Notes: generated from the letters alone by a model not told the origin. A stretch of DNA of 57,201 bases from Trueperaceae bacterium (GCA_020431825.1 JAGQHN010000019.1:1-57201), one strand, 5' to 3'; positions 25,299-33,858 are shown, numbered from the stretch's first letter. Made by a program: numbers and translations.

Positions 25299-25327
25299 TT
25301 GACACTTTAGAGATAAAGTGTTACTTT
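25299..25327 (+). promoter_or_regulatory. Promoter TTGACA-N17-TACTTT for the ABC importer operon
   Basis: TTGACA at 25299-25304 is exact and TACTTT at 25322-25327 follows after 17 nt. The predicted start is about 28 nt before the first importer ATG, leaving room for the GGGAG ribosome site. The spacer is filled by a palindrome. Confidence 0.7.
25302..25321. promoter_or_regulatory. Candidate Lrp operator ACACTTTA-GAGA-TAAAGTGT
   Basis: Perfect 8-bp arms around GAGA overlap the -35 box and spacer of the importer promoter, about 90 nt upstream of lrp. The position would let the divergently encoded Lrp/AsnC protein repress the importer, or be released by its ligand. Confidence 0.65.
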
Positions 25328-25361
25328 TACCTGAATATTTTTGCTCTTTGGGAGCCTGAAA

Positions 25362-26141
25362 ATGTTCAGTCCAGCCAACATTCTAGAGGTAGATTCGCTC
25401 AGCAAACGCTTTGGTGGTTTGCTGGCGGTAAGTGGCTATCATGTCAAGCTGGCAAAAGCTGAGATTCTTGGGCTTATGGGCCCTAACGGCGCTGGAAAAA
25501 CAACCGTGCTTAATTTGCTTTCAGGCTTAGACCAACCAAGTTCGGGAAAGATTCAGTTTCTAGGGCAGGCCATAGAGGGCTTGGCCTCACATGTTGTGAC
25601 CCGTCTGGGACTGGCTCGTACCTTTCAAAATCTGCGACTTTTTCCTGAGATGACGGTGCTGGAAAATGTCATGGCGGCCTCCCTTATCAAAGGTCCTTAC
25701 TCGATTCTTGATGCCTTTTTGCAAACGCGTAAATTTCACAGGGGTAACAGAGCCCTCGAGAAAAAAGCTGTGGCCCTACTTGACCCTCTGGGTCTAGCCT
25801 CTGATCTGGAACAACCCGCCGGGAAATTACCTTACGGAAAGCAGCGCCGTCTGGAAATTGCCCGGGCTCTGGCAACCGAGCCAAAGCTCTTACTGCTTGA
25901 TGAACCTGCGGCTGGCATGGTTCAGGAGGAGCAGCAAGACCTGGCCTTACTTCTCAAGCAACTGCGAGAAGAGGGCCTGAGTTTACTGGTCATTGATCAC
26001 AATATTGCTTTTTTGACCTCGCTTTGTGACCGCATTCAAGTCATGCATCACGGGGAACTGGTCGCCGAAGGCCTGCCGCAAGAGGTGGTAAAAAATCCTG
26101 TGGTTATAGAGGCTTATCTGGGTGAAGAAGGTGCCTTATGA
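25362..26141 (+). CDS. livG: ABC transporter ATP-binding protein, LivG type
   Basis: A 259-residue ATPase of the HAAT (branched-chain amino acid/urea/amide) importer family. Walker A is GPNGAGKTT, Q-loop LARTFQNLRLF, signature LPYGKQRRLEIARAL (the variant typical of LivG), and Walker B LLLLDEPAAGM, followed by VIDHNIAFLTSLCDRI. The longer insert after the Q-loop is also LivG-like. I choose the ATG at 25362 because GGGAG lies 8-9 nt upstream; a further 7 codons in frame upstream lack a site. It overlaps livF by ATGA. First gene of a five-gene operon in which every junction overlaps by 4 nt. Confidence 0.93.
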   Translation: MFSPANILEVDSLSKRFGGLLAVSGYHVKLAKAEILGLMGPNGAGKTTVLNLLSGLDQPSSGKIQFLGQAIEGLASHVVTRLGLARTFQNLRLFPEMTVLENVMAASLIKGPYSILDAFLQTRKFHRGNRALEKKAVALLDPLGLASDLEQPAGKLPYGKQRRLEIARALATEPKLLLLDEPAAGMVQEEQQDLALLLKQLREEGLSLLVIDHNIAFLTSLCDRIQVMHHGELVAEGLPQEVVKNPVVIEAYLGEEGAL

Positions 26142-26848
26142 GTGTGCTCGAGGTTAGTGAGCTCGAGCTTAGCTATGGTGGCATTCGCGCTTTAAAAGGT
26201 GTCTCCCTGAGCCTTGAGGAAGGGCAGATAACGGTCCTTTTAGGGGCTAATGGTGCAGGCAAAACCTCCTTACTAAAAGCCATTTCAGGGCTGGTTAAAC
26301 CAAGCAAGGGAGAAATAAAGCTCTGGGGAGAGAGCAGTTTGGGCTGGCCTGCTTACCGCATCACCTCTCTGGGTGTCGCACATGTACCTGAGGGTCGCGG
26401 GATTTTTGCAGGCCTCAGTGTGAGAGAAAATCTGCAGATTGGCGGTTTCCTGGCACCAAGCAAAGAAATGCCCGCAAGAATTGAGCAAGCCCTGACCTTA
26501 TTTCCCCGTTTAAAAGAGCGCTACAGTCAGTTAGCTGGCAGTCTTTCGGGAGGGGAACAGCAGATGCTGGCCTTGGCCAGAGCTTTAGTCGCCAGACCTC
26601 GCCTTTTGCTCTTAGATGAACCTTCGCTAGGACTTGCGCCGATTATTGCCCAGGAGATTTTCCGTACTATTCGTCAGGTTCATCAGACCGGGCTCTCGGT
26701 TCTGGTGGTTGAGCAGAATGCCAGACTGGCGCTTCAGGTGGCAGATTATGCCTATGTGCTAAAAACTGGTGAGGTAGAAACCCATGGTCCTGCCAGTGAG
26801 ATTAGAGGGCTCGAGCAGGTCAGTAAAGCCTATTTGGGGGTGACATGA
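26138..26848 (+). CDS. livF: ABC transporter ATP-binding protein, LivF type
   Basis: A 236-residue ATPase, the second nucleotide-binding subunit of the HAAT importer. Walker A GANGAGKTSLL, VPEGRGIFAGLSVRENL after the Q-loop, signature LSGGEQQMLALARAL, Walker B LLLLDEPSLGLAP and VEQNARLALQVADYAYVL are all standard for LivF. Length is normal. Start and stop overlap the neighbours by 4 nt, so the two ATPases and the two permeases are probably made in balanced amounts. Confidence 0.94.
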   Translation: MSVLEVSELELSYGGIRALKGVSLSLEEGQITVLLGANGAGKTSLLKAISGLVKPSKGEIKLWGESSLGWPAYRITSLGVAHVPEGRGIFAGLSVRENLQIGGFLAPSKEMPARIEQALTLFPRLKERYSQLAGSLSGGEQQMLALARALVARPRLLLLDEPSLGLAPIIAQEIFRTIRQVHQTGLSVLVVEQNARLALQVADYAYVLKTGEVETHGPASEIRGLEQVSKAYLGVT

Positions 26849-27741
26849 GCGCCAGTTATTTTATTCAGCAACTCATTAATGGATTGGCTATTGGCAGCCT
26901 TTATGCGCTGGTAGCCGTGGGCTTAAGTATGGTTTACGGTATTTTGCGCCTGATCAATTTTGCCCACGGTGATCTTATGATGATTGCCGGGATGCTGGGC
27001 GCTACCTTATTTTTGTGGCTCAGCAAGTCGCCCCTTTTCTTATTTGTTGCCCTGGCGCTCGTTGCAGGCTTGTTGGGTTTGGCCCTTGAGCGTATTGCTT
27101 ACCGTCCGCTACGCGGCGCCCCCGAAGTGAATTTGCTGATTACCTCGTTTGCGGTCTCGAGCATTTTGCAGGTGGGTATGCAGATGATTTTTTCCTCGAG
27201 TCCCAGACGTTTTGAAACCGTGGCAGCCCTCTCCAAACTCTATTCATTTGGCTCGGTGCAGATTCGTGGGGCAGACATGGCAACCTTTTTCATTACCATC
27301 TTGTCCGCTTTGCTTCTGACCTGGTTTACCCGCCGTACCCGCACCGGCATTGCCATGCGTGCGGTATCAGAAAATCTTGATACCTCTATGCTCATGGGTA
27401 TCAATCCCTCGAGGCCGATTGCCCTTGCTTTTTTTATTGGTTCCTTGCTGGCAGGGGTTGCAGGTGTTTTGTGGGGTTGGAAATATGGTCAGGTTGACCC
27501 ACTCTTTGGTTTTTTACCTGGACTGAAAGCCTTTGTTGCTGCGGTGATTGGCGGCATTGGTTCCATTCCTGGTGCGTTTGTCGGTGGCTACGTTTTGGGC
27601 TTGGCAGAAGTCTTCTTTGTTGGTTTCTTGCCGCCCAGTTTTAGTGGTTACCGCGATGTTTTTGTCTTCAGTCTATTGTTTATTGTGCTTCTCGTTAAAC
27701 CTCAGGGCATTCTGGGGCAGAGCAAAGGGAGGCGGGCATGA
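26845..27741 (+). CDS. livH: Branched-chain amino acid ABC transporter permease, LivH type
   Basis: A 298-residue inner-membrane permease with about eight hydrophobic segments. FIQQLINGLAIGSLYALVAV and GLSMVYGILRLINFAHGDLMM are the classic LivH N-terminal motif, AFFIGSLLAGVAGVLWG is the segment that contacts the ATPase, and GLKAFVAAVIGGIGSIPGAFVGG follows. It pairs with LivM to form the channel. ATGA overlaps on both sides. Confidence 0.94.
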   Translation: MSASYFIQQLINGLAIGSLYALVAVGLSMVYGILRLINFAHGDLMMIAGMLGATLFLWLSKSPLFLFVALALVAGLLGLALERIAYRPLRGAPEVNLLITSFAVSSILQVGMQMIFSSSPRRFETVAALSKLYSFGSVQIRGADMATFFITILSALLLTWFTRRTRTGIAMRAVSENLDTSMLMGINPSRPIALAFFIGSLLAGVAGVLWGWKYGQVDPLFGFLPGLKAFVAAVIGGIGSIPGAFVGGYVLGLAEVFFVGFLPPSFSGYRDVFVFSLLFIVLLVKPQGILGQSKGRRA

Positions 27742-28712
27742 AGGCCTGGGGCTGGTTGGGTTTGGTAATTGCCTTTATACCGCTGCTGATCTGGGCAGAG
27801 CTTGGCTGGAACGGTTATTTGTTACAGCTTTTTATGTTTTTAGGCTTATACATTGCGCTGACGGTTAGCTTAAATCTGGTGAATGGTCTTACCGATATTT
27901 TTTCTTTAGGACACGCGGCCTTTATGGCACTTGGTGCATATACCAGCGCGCTGTTGACCCTACCTTTAAGTCGCCGGGCGACGGCCTTTCCAGCTTTGCC
28001 TGAGTGGTTTCAAACACTGGTTTTGCCTTTTCCGCTGGCGTTGCTGCTGGGAGCGTTAGTCGCTGCTTTGGTGGCCTATATCATTGGCTTACCGCTCCTA
28101 CGGCTTAAAGGGCACTATCTATCTGTGGGCACGTTGGCGCTGCTGGTCATTGTTGAAACGCTGGCAACCAATATGGACTTTTTGACCAGAGGGCCCAGAG
28201 GAATCAGTGGCATACCAGTTTACAGCAATGCCTACTGGGTCTGGGGCATAACCCTGCTGATTATCTATCTGACGGTAAGGTTAAAGAACTCGAGCTTTGG
28301 ACTTGCCTTTTCAGCTATCCGTCTTGATGATATTGCTGCGGCATCTTTAGGTATACGAACCGTGCGTTATCGGCTTTTTGCTTTTGTGCTTTCCGCGGCT
28401 ATGGCAGGGGTAATCGGGGGCCTATGGGCGCATCTGGTTCGGGTTATAAGTCCGCATGTTTTCTCTTATGGCATCACCTTTCAGGTGGTTGCTATGCTGG
28501 TGGTTGGGGGCTTGGGAAGCGTTTCTGGCTCGGTCTTAGGGGCCAGTTTGCTCTTTCTTATTCCCGAAGCGCTTCGCTATGTCGAGAGGCAAGGTAGCTT
28601 TGGTCTTTCGCAGATTCTGGTGGCGGTTTTGCTCATTCTTATCGTCATTTTTAGACCCCAGGGTTTGCTAGGGCGCAATCAAGCTCGCAGACGAGCTAAG
28701 GAGGTTGTATGA
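27738..28712 (+). CDS. livM: Branched-chain amino acid ABC transporter permease, LivM type
   Basis: A 324-residue permease with about ten hydrophobic segments. LNLVNGLTDIFSLGHAAFMALGAYTSALL is reduced here to its core NGLTDIFSLGHAAFMALGAY, the LivM signature. LRLKGHYLSVGTLALLVIVE and LRGSVSGSVLGASLLFLIPEAL-like VSGSVLGASLLFLIPEALRY are also conserved. It is the larger permease subunit and partner of LivH. The stop overlaps the binding-protein ATG by 4 nt. Confidence 0.93.
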   Translation: MKAWGWLGLVIAFIPLLIWAELGWNGYLLQLFMFLGLYIALTVSLNLVNGLTDIFSLGHAAFMALGAYTSALLTLPLSRRATAFPALPEWFQTLVLPFPLALLLGALVAALVAYIIGLPLLRLKGHYLSVGTLALLVIVETLATNMDFLTRGPRGISGIPVYSNAYWVWGITLLIIYLTVRLKNSSFGLAFSAIRLDDIAAASLGIRTVRYRLFAFVLSAAMAGVIGGLWAHLVRVISPHVFSYGITFQVVAMLVVGGLGSVSGSVLGASLLFLIPEALRYVERQGSFGLSQILVAVLLILIVIFRPQGLLGRNQARRRAKEVV

Positions 28713-29836
28713 AGAAGATTCTGGTGGTTTTAGCTCTTATCGGTTTGAGCATGGCCTTTGCCCAGATCAAAGTTGGTGCCCTCTGGAATATCACCGGGGG
28801 CATGTCAAGTATCGATGAGCCGGGCTACAACGGTATGCAGCTGGCAGCCGATCAGATCAATGCCGCTGGCGGAGTGCTGGGTCAAGAAATTCAACTGGTG
28901 GTTATTGATGGTAAAACCGATCAAACTGCCAATGCCAATGCAGCCTCGCGCTTGGTCGATGTTGATAAGGTCGCCGTTGTTGGGGGCATAAATGACTCGA
29001 CCTTTGCCCTTGCCTCTGGCCCGATTTTTCAGGACGCCGGTATTCCTTTTGTGATCGCTGGCGCAACCCTGCCTGATTTGCCTGACCAGATTGGTGACTA
29101 CGCCTTTATGGTTCCCTTTGGCGATAATATTCAGGCTTATGCCGGTGCAGAATTTGCCTATAACGACTTAGGTGCTAAGACTGTCTACGTACTCTATGAC
29201 ACTGCCTTTGACTACTCTGTTGCGCTACGTGCCTTTTTCAAAGAGCGCTGGGCTGACTTGGCAGGTGCTGACTCCATTCTGCTAGAAGATACCTATAAAA
29301 ACGGTGACAAGGACTTTTCTGCTCAGATTGCCCGGTTAAAAGCTTTAGACCCGCAGCCCGATGTTTTATACATTGCTGCCGTGCCTGATGATGTCGGAAA
29401 TTTGGTTCAGCAAATCCGTGGGGCAGGGCTTATGCAACCTATTGTCGGTGGCGACGGCTGGGATACCCCGATTTTGACCGAAGTGGGCGGTGAAGCTGCC
29501 GAAAATACCTATTTCACCACGCATGTTTCCCTGAGTAATACCGGTGACATGGTGCAAAACTTTGTCTCGAGCTACACCGAAACCTACGGCAATGCCCCTG
29601 AAAATGCCTTTGCTGCTCTGGGCTATGACACGATGGGCTTAATCGCTGATGCCATAACTCGAGCCGGTAGTGCTGACTCTGCTGCCATACGTGACGCGCT
29701 GGCTGCCACTCAGGGCTACAGCGGTGTAACAGGTACCATTAGCTATGAAGGGGATAGCCGCGTACCCAATAAAAGCGTGACCGTTATCAAAGTTGAAAAT
29801 GGTGACTTTGTTTTTGCCAAAGAGGTTACTCCCTAA
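28709..29836 (+). CDS. ABC transporter substrate-binding protein (LivK-like)
   Basis: A 375-residue periplasmic binding protein of type 1. The first 19 residues are a signal peptide (KKILVVLALIGLSMAFA then Q), cleaved after AFA. There is no lipobox cysteine, so it should be soluble in the periplasm. IKVGALWNITGGMSSIDEPG and NGMQLAADQINAAGG mark the first lobe. ARLKALDPQPDVLYIAA and PIVGGDGWDTP mark the second. The pattern NITGGMSS at the ligand hinge differs from classical Leu/Ile/Val proteins, so the ligand could be another amino acid or an amide. It is last in the operon, after both permeases, and ends in a strong terminator 21 nt on. Confidence 0.92.
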   Translation: MKKILVVLALIGLSMAFAQIKVGALWNITGGMSSIDEPGYNGMQLAADQINAAGGVLGQEIQLVVIDGKTDQTANANAASRLVDVDKVAVVGGINDSTFALASGPIFQDAGIPFVIAGATLPDLPDQIGDYAFMVPFGDNIQAYAGAEFAYNDLGAKTVYVLYDTAFDYSVALRAFFKERWADLAGADSILLEDTYKNGDKDFSAQIARLKALDPQPDVLYIAAVPDDVGNLVQQIRGAGLMQPIVGGDGWDTPILTEVGGEAAENTYFTTHVSLSNTGDMVQNFVSSYTETYGNAPENAFAALGYDTMGLIADAITRAGSADSAAIRDALAATQGYSGVTGTISYEGDSRVPNKSVTVIKVENGDFVFAKEVTP

Positions 29837-29857
29837 GGGTTTCATCGTTTTTGATGG

Positions 29858-29888
29858 GCGCTCGAGTCTTTACTCGAGCGCTTTTTTT
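29858..29888 (+). terminator. Rho-independent terminator with paired CTCGAG in the stem
   Basis: GCGCTCGAGT-CTTT-ACTCGAGCGC forms a perfect 10-bp stem with a 4-nt loop followed by seven Ts (29882-29888). It ends the importer operon. Both arms contain the hyper-abundant hexamer CTCGAG. Confidence 0.92.
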
Positions 29889-30305
29889 GAGCCTTCTGGT
29901 GCTTAACTGGTTTTTGAACTGTGCTGCAATAGGGTGTAAAAATCGTTTACACCGTTGGGTGGTGGCTCAACTAGCGAATGACAGTGAAATCTGTCGTACT
30001 GAACATGAGCTAGGGCAGACAAGCATTCGTTTGCGAAGCAACCAGTAGCCTTTTTAGAGCTGATACCACCAGCCACATTTTTTGATCTTATATCCTCCTG
30101 ACCAAAATTCGCTAAACTAGACTGTCCTTTGCTTAAACAAAGAGCCAGAAGCTGGCTTTGAGATACGCTAACCAAAGTCATTTTCTGCCTAACAAAGCTT
30201 AGCTAGGGAAAGGAGGTCTGGTATCGGCATTGCTTAGGGAAGCTAAAAAGGCGCTGGCCGATTTGGCTGTAAAGTACGAGTTATTTTCAGAAGAAAAGGA
30301 AATCT
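29889..30305. other. Intergenic region without a convincing gene
   Basis: About 417 nt between the importer terminator and the secreted-protein gene. It contains a small hairpin GTGTAAA-AATCG-TTTACAC (29934-29952). An AAAGGAGG at about 30209 is not followed by a well placed start codon. From a TTG near 30230 a frame reads LREAKKALADLAVKYELFSE and runs into the next gene in another frame; this could be a decayed remnant, but the evidence is weak. AAAAGGA before 30306 belongs to the next gene. No CTCGAG occurs here after the terminator. Confidence 0.4.
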
Positions 30306-30824
30306 ATGAGAAAGGTTTTGTTCATCGTTTTGGTTTGGTTTATCTGGGCGCTGGGGCAAGCTCAGGAAAGTGTAAGCGTCGTTTCTGGTTTTGATACCTT
30401 TGAAACGCTGCAGGATAAAGTGCCAGGTGACATCATTCAGACTTCGGCCCTGGTTTGTACCGATCAGGCAACCCTGACCGCCGTGCTGGATGTTTTGTCT
30501 GCCAGAGCGGCAGCAGATGAAGAGCCAGTCTTATCCGACGAATTGACCGCAGAGGTCGATGCCAATTGTTTCCTGGATGATCAGGTTGAACTCGAGTATG
30601 TAGCCTTGGGTAGCGAGCCTATGACCCTTAGCTTTCCGCTTGAGAACGGAGAATTTGCGCAGGACAATACCATCAAGCTGGTTGAAGTTAAGGTATCAGG
30701 CTATGCCATAGATAAGCTCTATACGCTGGCAGGGAGCAGAGTTGCGTTAAAAGGCAGCTTGAGCGATTATCAGCAAAGCGCCTATTTTGCAGTGCTCGAG
30801 TCTATCAAAATAGCTAAACAGTAA
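30306..30824 (+). CDS. Secreted hypothetical protein
   Basis: A 172-residue protein of unknown family. Residues 1-19 form a signal peptide (hydrophobic VLFIVLVWFIWALGQ core, likely cleavage after AQA/GQAQ). The mature part is acidic, with two cysteines in LVCTDQATLTAV and ANCFLDDQ that could form a disulfide. The end (GSRVALKGSLSDYQQSAYFAVLESI) looks like a short OB- or beta-rich domain. AAAAGGA precedes the ATG at a good distance. Its last 11 nt overlap the end of the convergent GGDEF-EAL gene. It is probably periplasmic or exported. Confidence 0.7.
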   Translation: MRKVLFIVLVWFIWALGQAQESVSVVSGFDTFETLQDKVPGDIIQTSALVCTDQATLTAVLDVLSARAAADEEPVLSDELTAEVDANCFLDDQVELEYVALGSEPMTLSFPLENGEFAQDNTIKLVEVKVSGYAIDKLYTLAGSRVALKGSLSDYQQSAYFAVLESIKIAKQ

Positions 30825-32814
30825 GGGTTGACCCTTTAGGTTTTTGCTTTAGTTTTTTGGCTTCATCAAAACTTACCGGGCGAGAAAAGTAAAAGCCCTG
30901 CCCGTAGTGGCAATTCAGGCTTTGTAACAGGGTGACTTGCTCGAGGGATTCTATCCCCTCGGGTACGACCTTCATATCAAGCTCAGTTGCCATATCGGTA
31001 ATGGTGCGTACCAGGGCCAGACTGCGTTTATCACTCACCATATCCTGAATAAAGGAGCGGTCAATCTTGAGCACGTCAAGCGGTAATTTGTTGAGATAAC
31101 TAAGGGACGAGTAACCTGTGCCAAAGTCATCCAGACAGAGCTGTACGCCCAGCGCTTTTAACTGGTGAAGCACCACAGAAATTCTTTCTGGATCTTCGAT
31201 AATGCTGCTTTCGGTAATCTCCAGTTTAAGTCGGTTGGCTTTTAAGCCTGAATCTTGCAAGATGATGGTAATGCGCTCGAGCAAGTCGGGTTGCGCCAGT
31301 TGCTTACCTGATAAATTGACACTTACGGTTGTTATGTCATTGGGTTGCTGCTTTTGTAGCTCGTTGCAAGCCTCGCGCAAAATCCACTCCCCTAGGGGCA
31401 CTATAAGGCCCGTTTCTTCTGCAACAGGAATAAAGTCTGAAGGAAGAATATAGCCTTTGACCGGATGTTTCCAGCGCAGCAGCGCTTCGTAACTATCAAC
31501 CGACGCTTCATTCAGTGAGACAATTGGCTGATAGACCAGATGAAGCTCACCTTTGTTTAAAGCAGACCGCAGTTCAATCTCGAGCTTTTGCTGGGCTACC
31601 ACATGTTTATGCATGGTGGGATCAAAAAAGGCATAGGACAGCTTTGAATTTTTGGCATGGTACATGGCAATATCGGCATTGCGTAAAATTTCTGAGGTGT
31701 CCGGATAGCCGGCAATGTCTGGAATAATGCCCAGACTACTGCTGTTTACAATGTGATGCCCCTCAATCTTAAAGTCAGAGCAAATATAGCGCTGAATACG
31801 GTCAACAATATGCATGAGGGCAGCATCAGACTCGAGGTTTTCCAGCAAGATAACAAATTCATCGCCGCCAAGACGCGCGACCGTGTCGCCGCTACGCACA
31901 CAGAGACTCAGGCGCTGAGCCAACTCCTGTAAGAGCTTATCTCCAATGTGATGCCCCAGGCTATCATTAATGATTTTAAAGCGGTTTAAATCCATGAATA
32001 AAAGGGCAACTTTGCGCTGACTATCGCGCTTGGCCTTTTCAAAGGCATGCTCGAGCCTATCCTCTAACAGATTGCGGTTGGGCAAGTCAGTCAGTGGATC
32101 AAAATAGCCCCGTTTGGTCATATCGGTTAGTGACCCTGCAATACGAATGGCTTTCTGATCTTGCCAGATAGCCACGCCACGGGTCAAAACCCAGAGATAG
32201 GTGCCAGATTCGTGCAAGATACGGTGCTCAGATTCAAACCAGTCGGTTCTGCCTGCCAGATGAGCCTTGAGATTTTCTTCGACTCGAGCCTGGTCATCTT
32301 TATGAATCCGGTTTAGCCAGGTATCAGGCGTGGTAGCTTGAACCCCATTTCCAAGGCCAAGAATGTTTTTCCAGCGAGCTGAGTAATAAACCTCATCGGT
32401 TTTTAGATCCCAGTCCCAGAGTCCATCGTTGGTTCCGGCGGCAGCGATGGCGTACCGCGTTTCGCTTTGCTGCAGGTCTTTTTGGGTTTGCTCAACCTGC
32501 TCCAGGAGTCGATTAATGCTTTCTTCCAGCTCGCTGTAGCCTGCGACTTCGCTGCTCGTCAGACGGTCCGAGACTGTCCCTGTTTGTGCCAGCGCATCAA
32601 ACTGAGACTTGAACTGTTTATAGGGCTCGAGGAAGGTTTTATGAATAAAAAGGTAGAGGGCAGCGCTTACGCTTCCTCCTAAAACTAAGCTCATAAGCAG
32701 TAAGCTAGGTTTATCTATATAGGGTAAAAAGAACTGCGCAATAGCAAAGTAGAGACCTAAGCTCAACAATGCAAAGACGACACTACAGAACACCAGCGCT
32801 TTTCTACCCAGCAC
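30814..32814 (-). CDS. Membrane-bound PAS-GGDEF-EAL protein (cyclic-di-GMP turnover)
   Basis: A 666-residue signalling protein. Two hydrophobic segments at about 7-29 and 36-56 anchor it. A linker with coiled-coil character (about 85-120) is followed by a PAS domain (about 120-235: NDGLWDWDLKTDEVYYS). The GGDEF domain (about 245-405) keeps RLGGDEFVILLE, and the EAL domain (about 415-655) keeps YEALLRWKHP, TESSIIED and LDDFGTGYSSLSYLNKLPLD. Both the diguanylate cyclase and phosphodiesterase motifs are intact, so it can make or degrade c-di-GMP depending on the PAS input. The start is GTG at 32814 with AGAGG before it. It stands alone, so its output target is unknown. Confidence 0.93.
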   Translation of the reverse strand: MLGRKALVFCSVVFALLSLGLYFAIAQFFLPYIDKPSLLLMSLVLGGSVSAALYLFIHKTFLEPYKQFKSQFDALAQTGTVSDRLTSSEVAGYSELEESINRLLEQVEQTQKDLQQSETRYAIAAAGTNDGLWDWDLKTDEVYYSARWKNILGLGNGVQATTPDTWLNRIHKDDQARVEENLKAHLAGRTDWFESEHRILHESGTYLWVLTRGVAIWQDQKAIRIAGSLTDMTKRGYFDPLTDLPNRNLLEDRLEHAFEKAKRDSQRKVALLFMDLNRFKIINDSLGHHIGDKLLQELAQRLSLCVRSGDTVARLGGDEFVILLENLESDAALMHIVDRIQRYICSDFKIEGHHIVNSSSLGIIPDIAGYPDTSEILRNADIAMYHAKNSKLSYAFFDPTMHKHVVAQQKLEIELRSALNKGELHLVYQPIVSLNEASVDSYEALLRWKHPVKGYILPSDFIPVAEETGLIVPLGEWILREACNELQKQQPNDITTVSVNLSGKQLAQPDLLERITIILQDSGLKANRLKLEITESSIIEDPERISVVLHQLKALGVQLCLDDFGTGYSSLSYLNKLPLDVLKIDRSFIQDMVSDKRSLALVRTITDMATELDMKVVPEGIESLEQVTLLQSLNCHYGQGFYFSRPVSFDEAKKLKQKPKGSTLTV

Positions 32815-32849
32815 ACCTCTAGTTTGCGCCTTTTGGTATCACAAAGTTC

Positions 32850-33767
32850 TTACTTTTCCCTGCTTAACTGCTCTAAAAGGCTCTGAAAGTCAGCCGGGTC
32901 TGGACTATATGCCTCTCGCTCCAGAACTTTTAGCCTACTGGCATGCAGCATATGCCGATTTATTCTTTGCTTTTCCTGGGCCTGACCATAGAGCGTATCG
33001 CCTAACAAGGGGTAACCCATATGGGCGAAAATGACTCGTATCTGGTGCAAAAAACCAGTACCTAGGTCCACTTCTACTAAGCTGGCGCTATTAAATGTTT
33101 GTAAGACCCTCCAACTTAAGTAGCAAAGCCGACTGGCCTTGCTTTCCTGGGAAGCAAGCCGAACTTTAGCTGGCCTATGGCTGCTTATTTCCAGGAGAAC
33201 CCTTTCTTGCCCCTGACCGTCAAGTTGACCAGCAACAATAGCGCGGTAGGTTTTGTAACTTTCTTTGGCCTGGATGGCTTCTCTAGCCCTTTCCCAGGCG
33301 ACCTGGTTTCTTGCCAGCATGAGACAGCCAGAAGTTTCATTATCCAGGCGGTGAACCAGTGCGCTCTTTAAACCACCGTCACCCACGCCTTGCAGTTCCG
33401 GGTAATGAGGAATGAGAAAGTTCAGTACGGTCTCTGTTTCGCTTGTTCTGAGCGGCATGACGGGCATAGGAGCAGGTTTGTCAACGATCAGGTATTCTGA
33501 GTCTTCGTATAAAACTGTCAGGGTTTTGGAAGTATTGGTCAGAATTTGCGTGCTTAAAGGCTCGAGGCTCTCAATCTCTATGCTTAAACCGGGCTCGAGT
33601 ATGCGCCCTTTCGCCTTTTCACTTACCCTTTGGCGATTAACCCAGACGACTTCAGCCCCAAGCAAAAGCTGCACTTCTCTACGGGAAAGCTCCAAAGTTT
33701 CTGCCAGAAATTTATCCAGCCGCTGCCGTTCTCTGACAACATAAAAAGAAGAATCTGCTCGAGTCAT
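32850..33767 (-). CDS. RluA/RluD-type pseudouridine synthase with S4 domain
   Basis: A 305-residue RNA-modifying enzyme. An S4 RNA-binding domain comes first (QRLDKFLAETLELSRREVQ, then VWVNRQRVSEKAKG). The synthase domain has the catalytic Asp in ALVHRLDNETSGCLMLARN, followed by KTYRAIVAGQLDG and VDLGTGFLHQIRVIFAHMGYPLLGD. The domain order and HRLDxxTSG motif are those of RluC/RluD, which convert uridines in 23S rRNA to pseudouridine; exact target positions cannot be assigned. Length is typical. It lies between the GGDEF-EAL gene and the ACT-like gene, all on the minus strand, without overlaps. Confidence 0.92.
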   Translation of the reverse strand: MTRADSSFYVVRERQRLDKFLAETLELSRREVQLLLGAEVVWVNRQRVSEKAKGRILEPGLSIEIESLEPLSTQILTNTSKTLTVLYEDSEYLIVDKPAPMPVMPLRTSETETVLNFLIPHYPELQGVGDGGLKSALVHRLDNETSGCLMLARNQVAWERAREAIQAKESYKTYRAIVAGQLDGQGQERVLLEISSHRPAKVRLASQESKASRLCYLSWRVLQTFNSASLVEVDLGTGFLHQIRVIFAHMGYPLLGDTLYGQAQEKQRINRHMLHASRLKVLEREAYSPDPADFQSLLEQLSREK

Positions 33768-33858
33768 AAGTCTTTCTATTATGTCTTTAAGAAAAGGGCA
33801 GGGTAGTTATTTCCCATCATGGATAGCTAGCCTGCGTCCCTTAGTGCCCGGAGAGCAG

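Noticed and set aside
21380..30080. Shared word GGTGGTATCA near 21380 and 30065 as a regulatory repeat
   Set aside because: Only two copies in opposite orientation with unrelated flanks; chance occurrence is likely.
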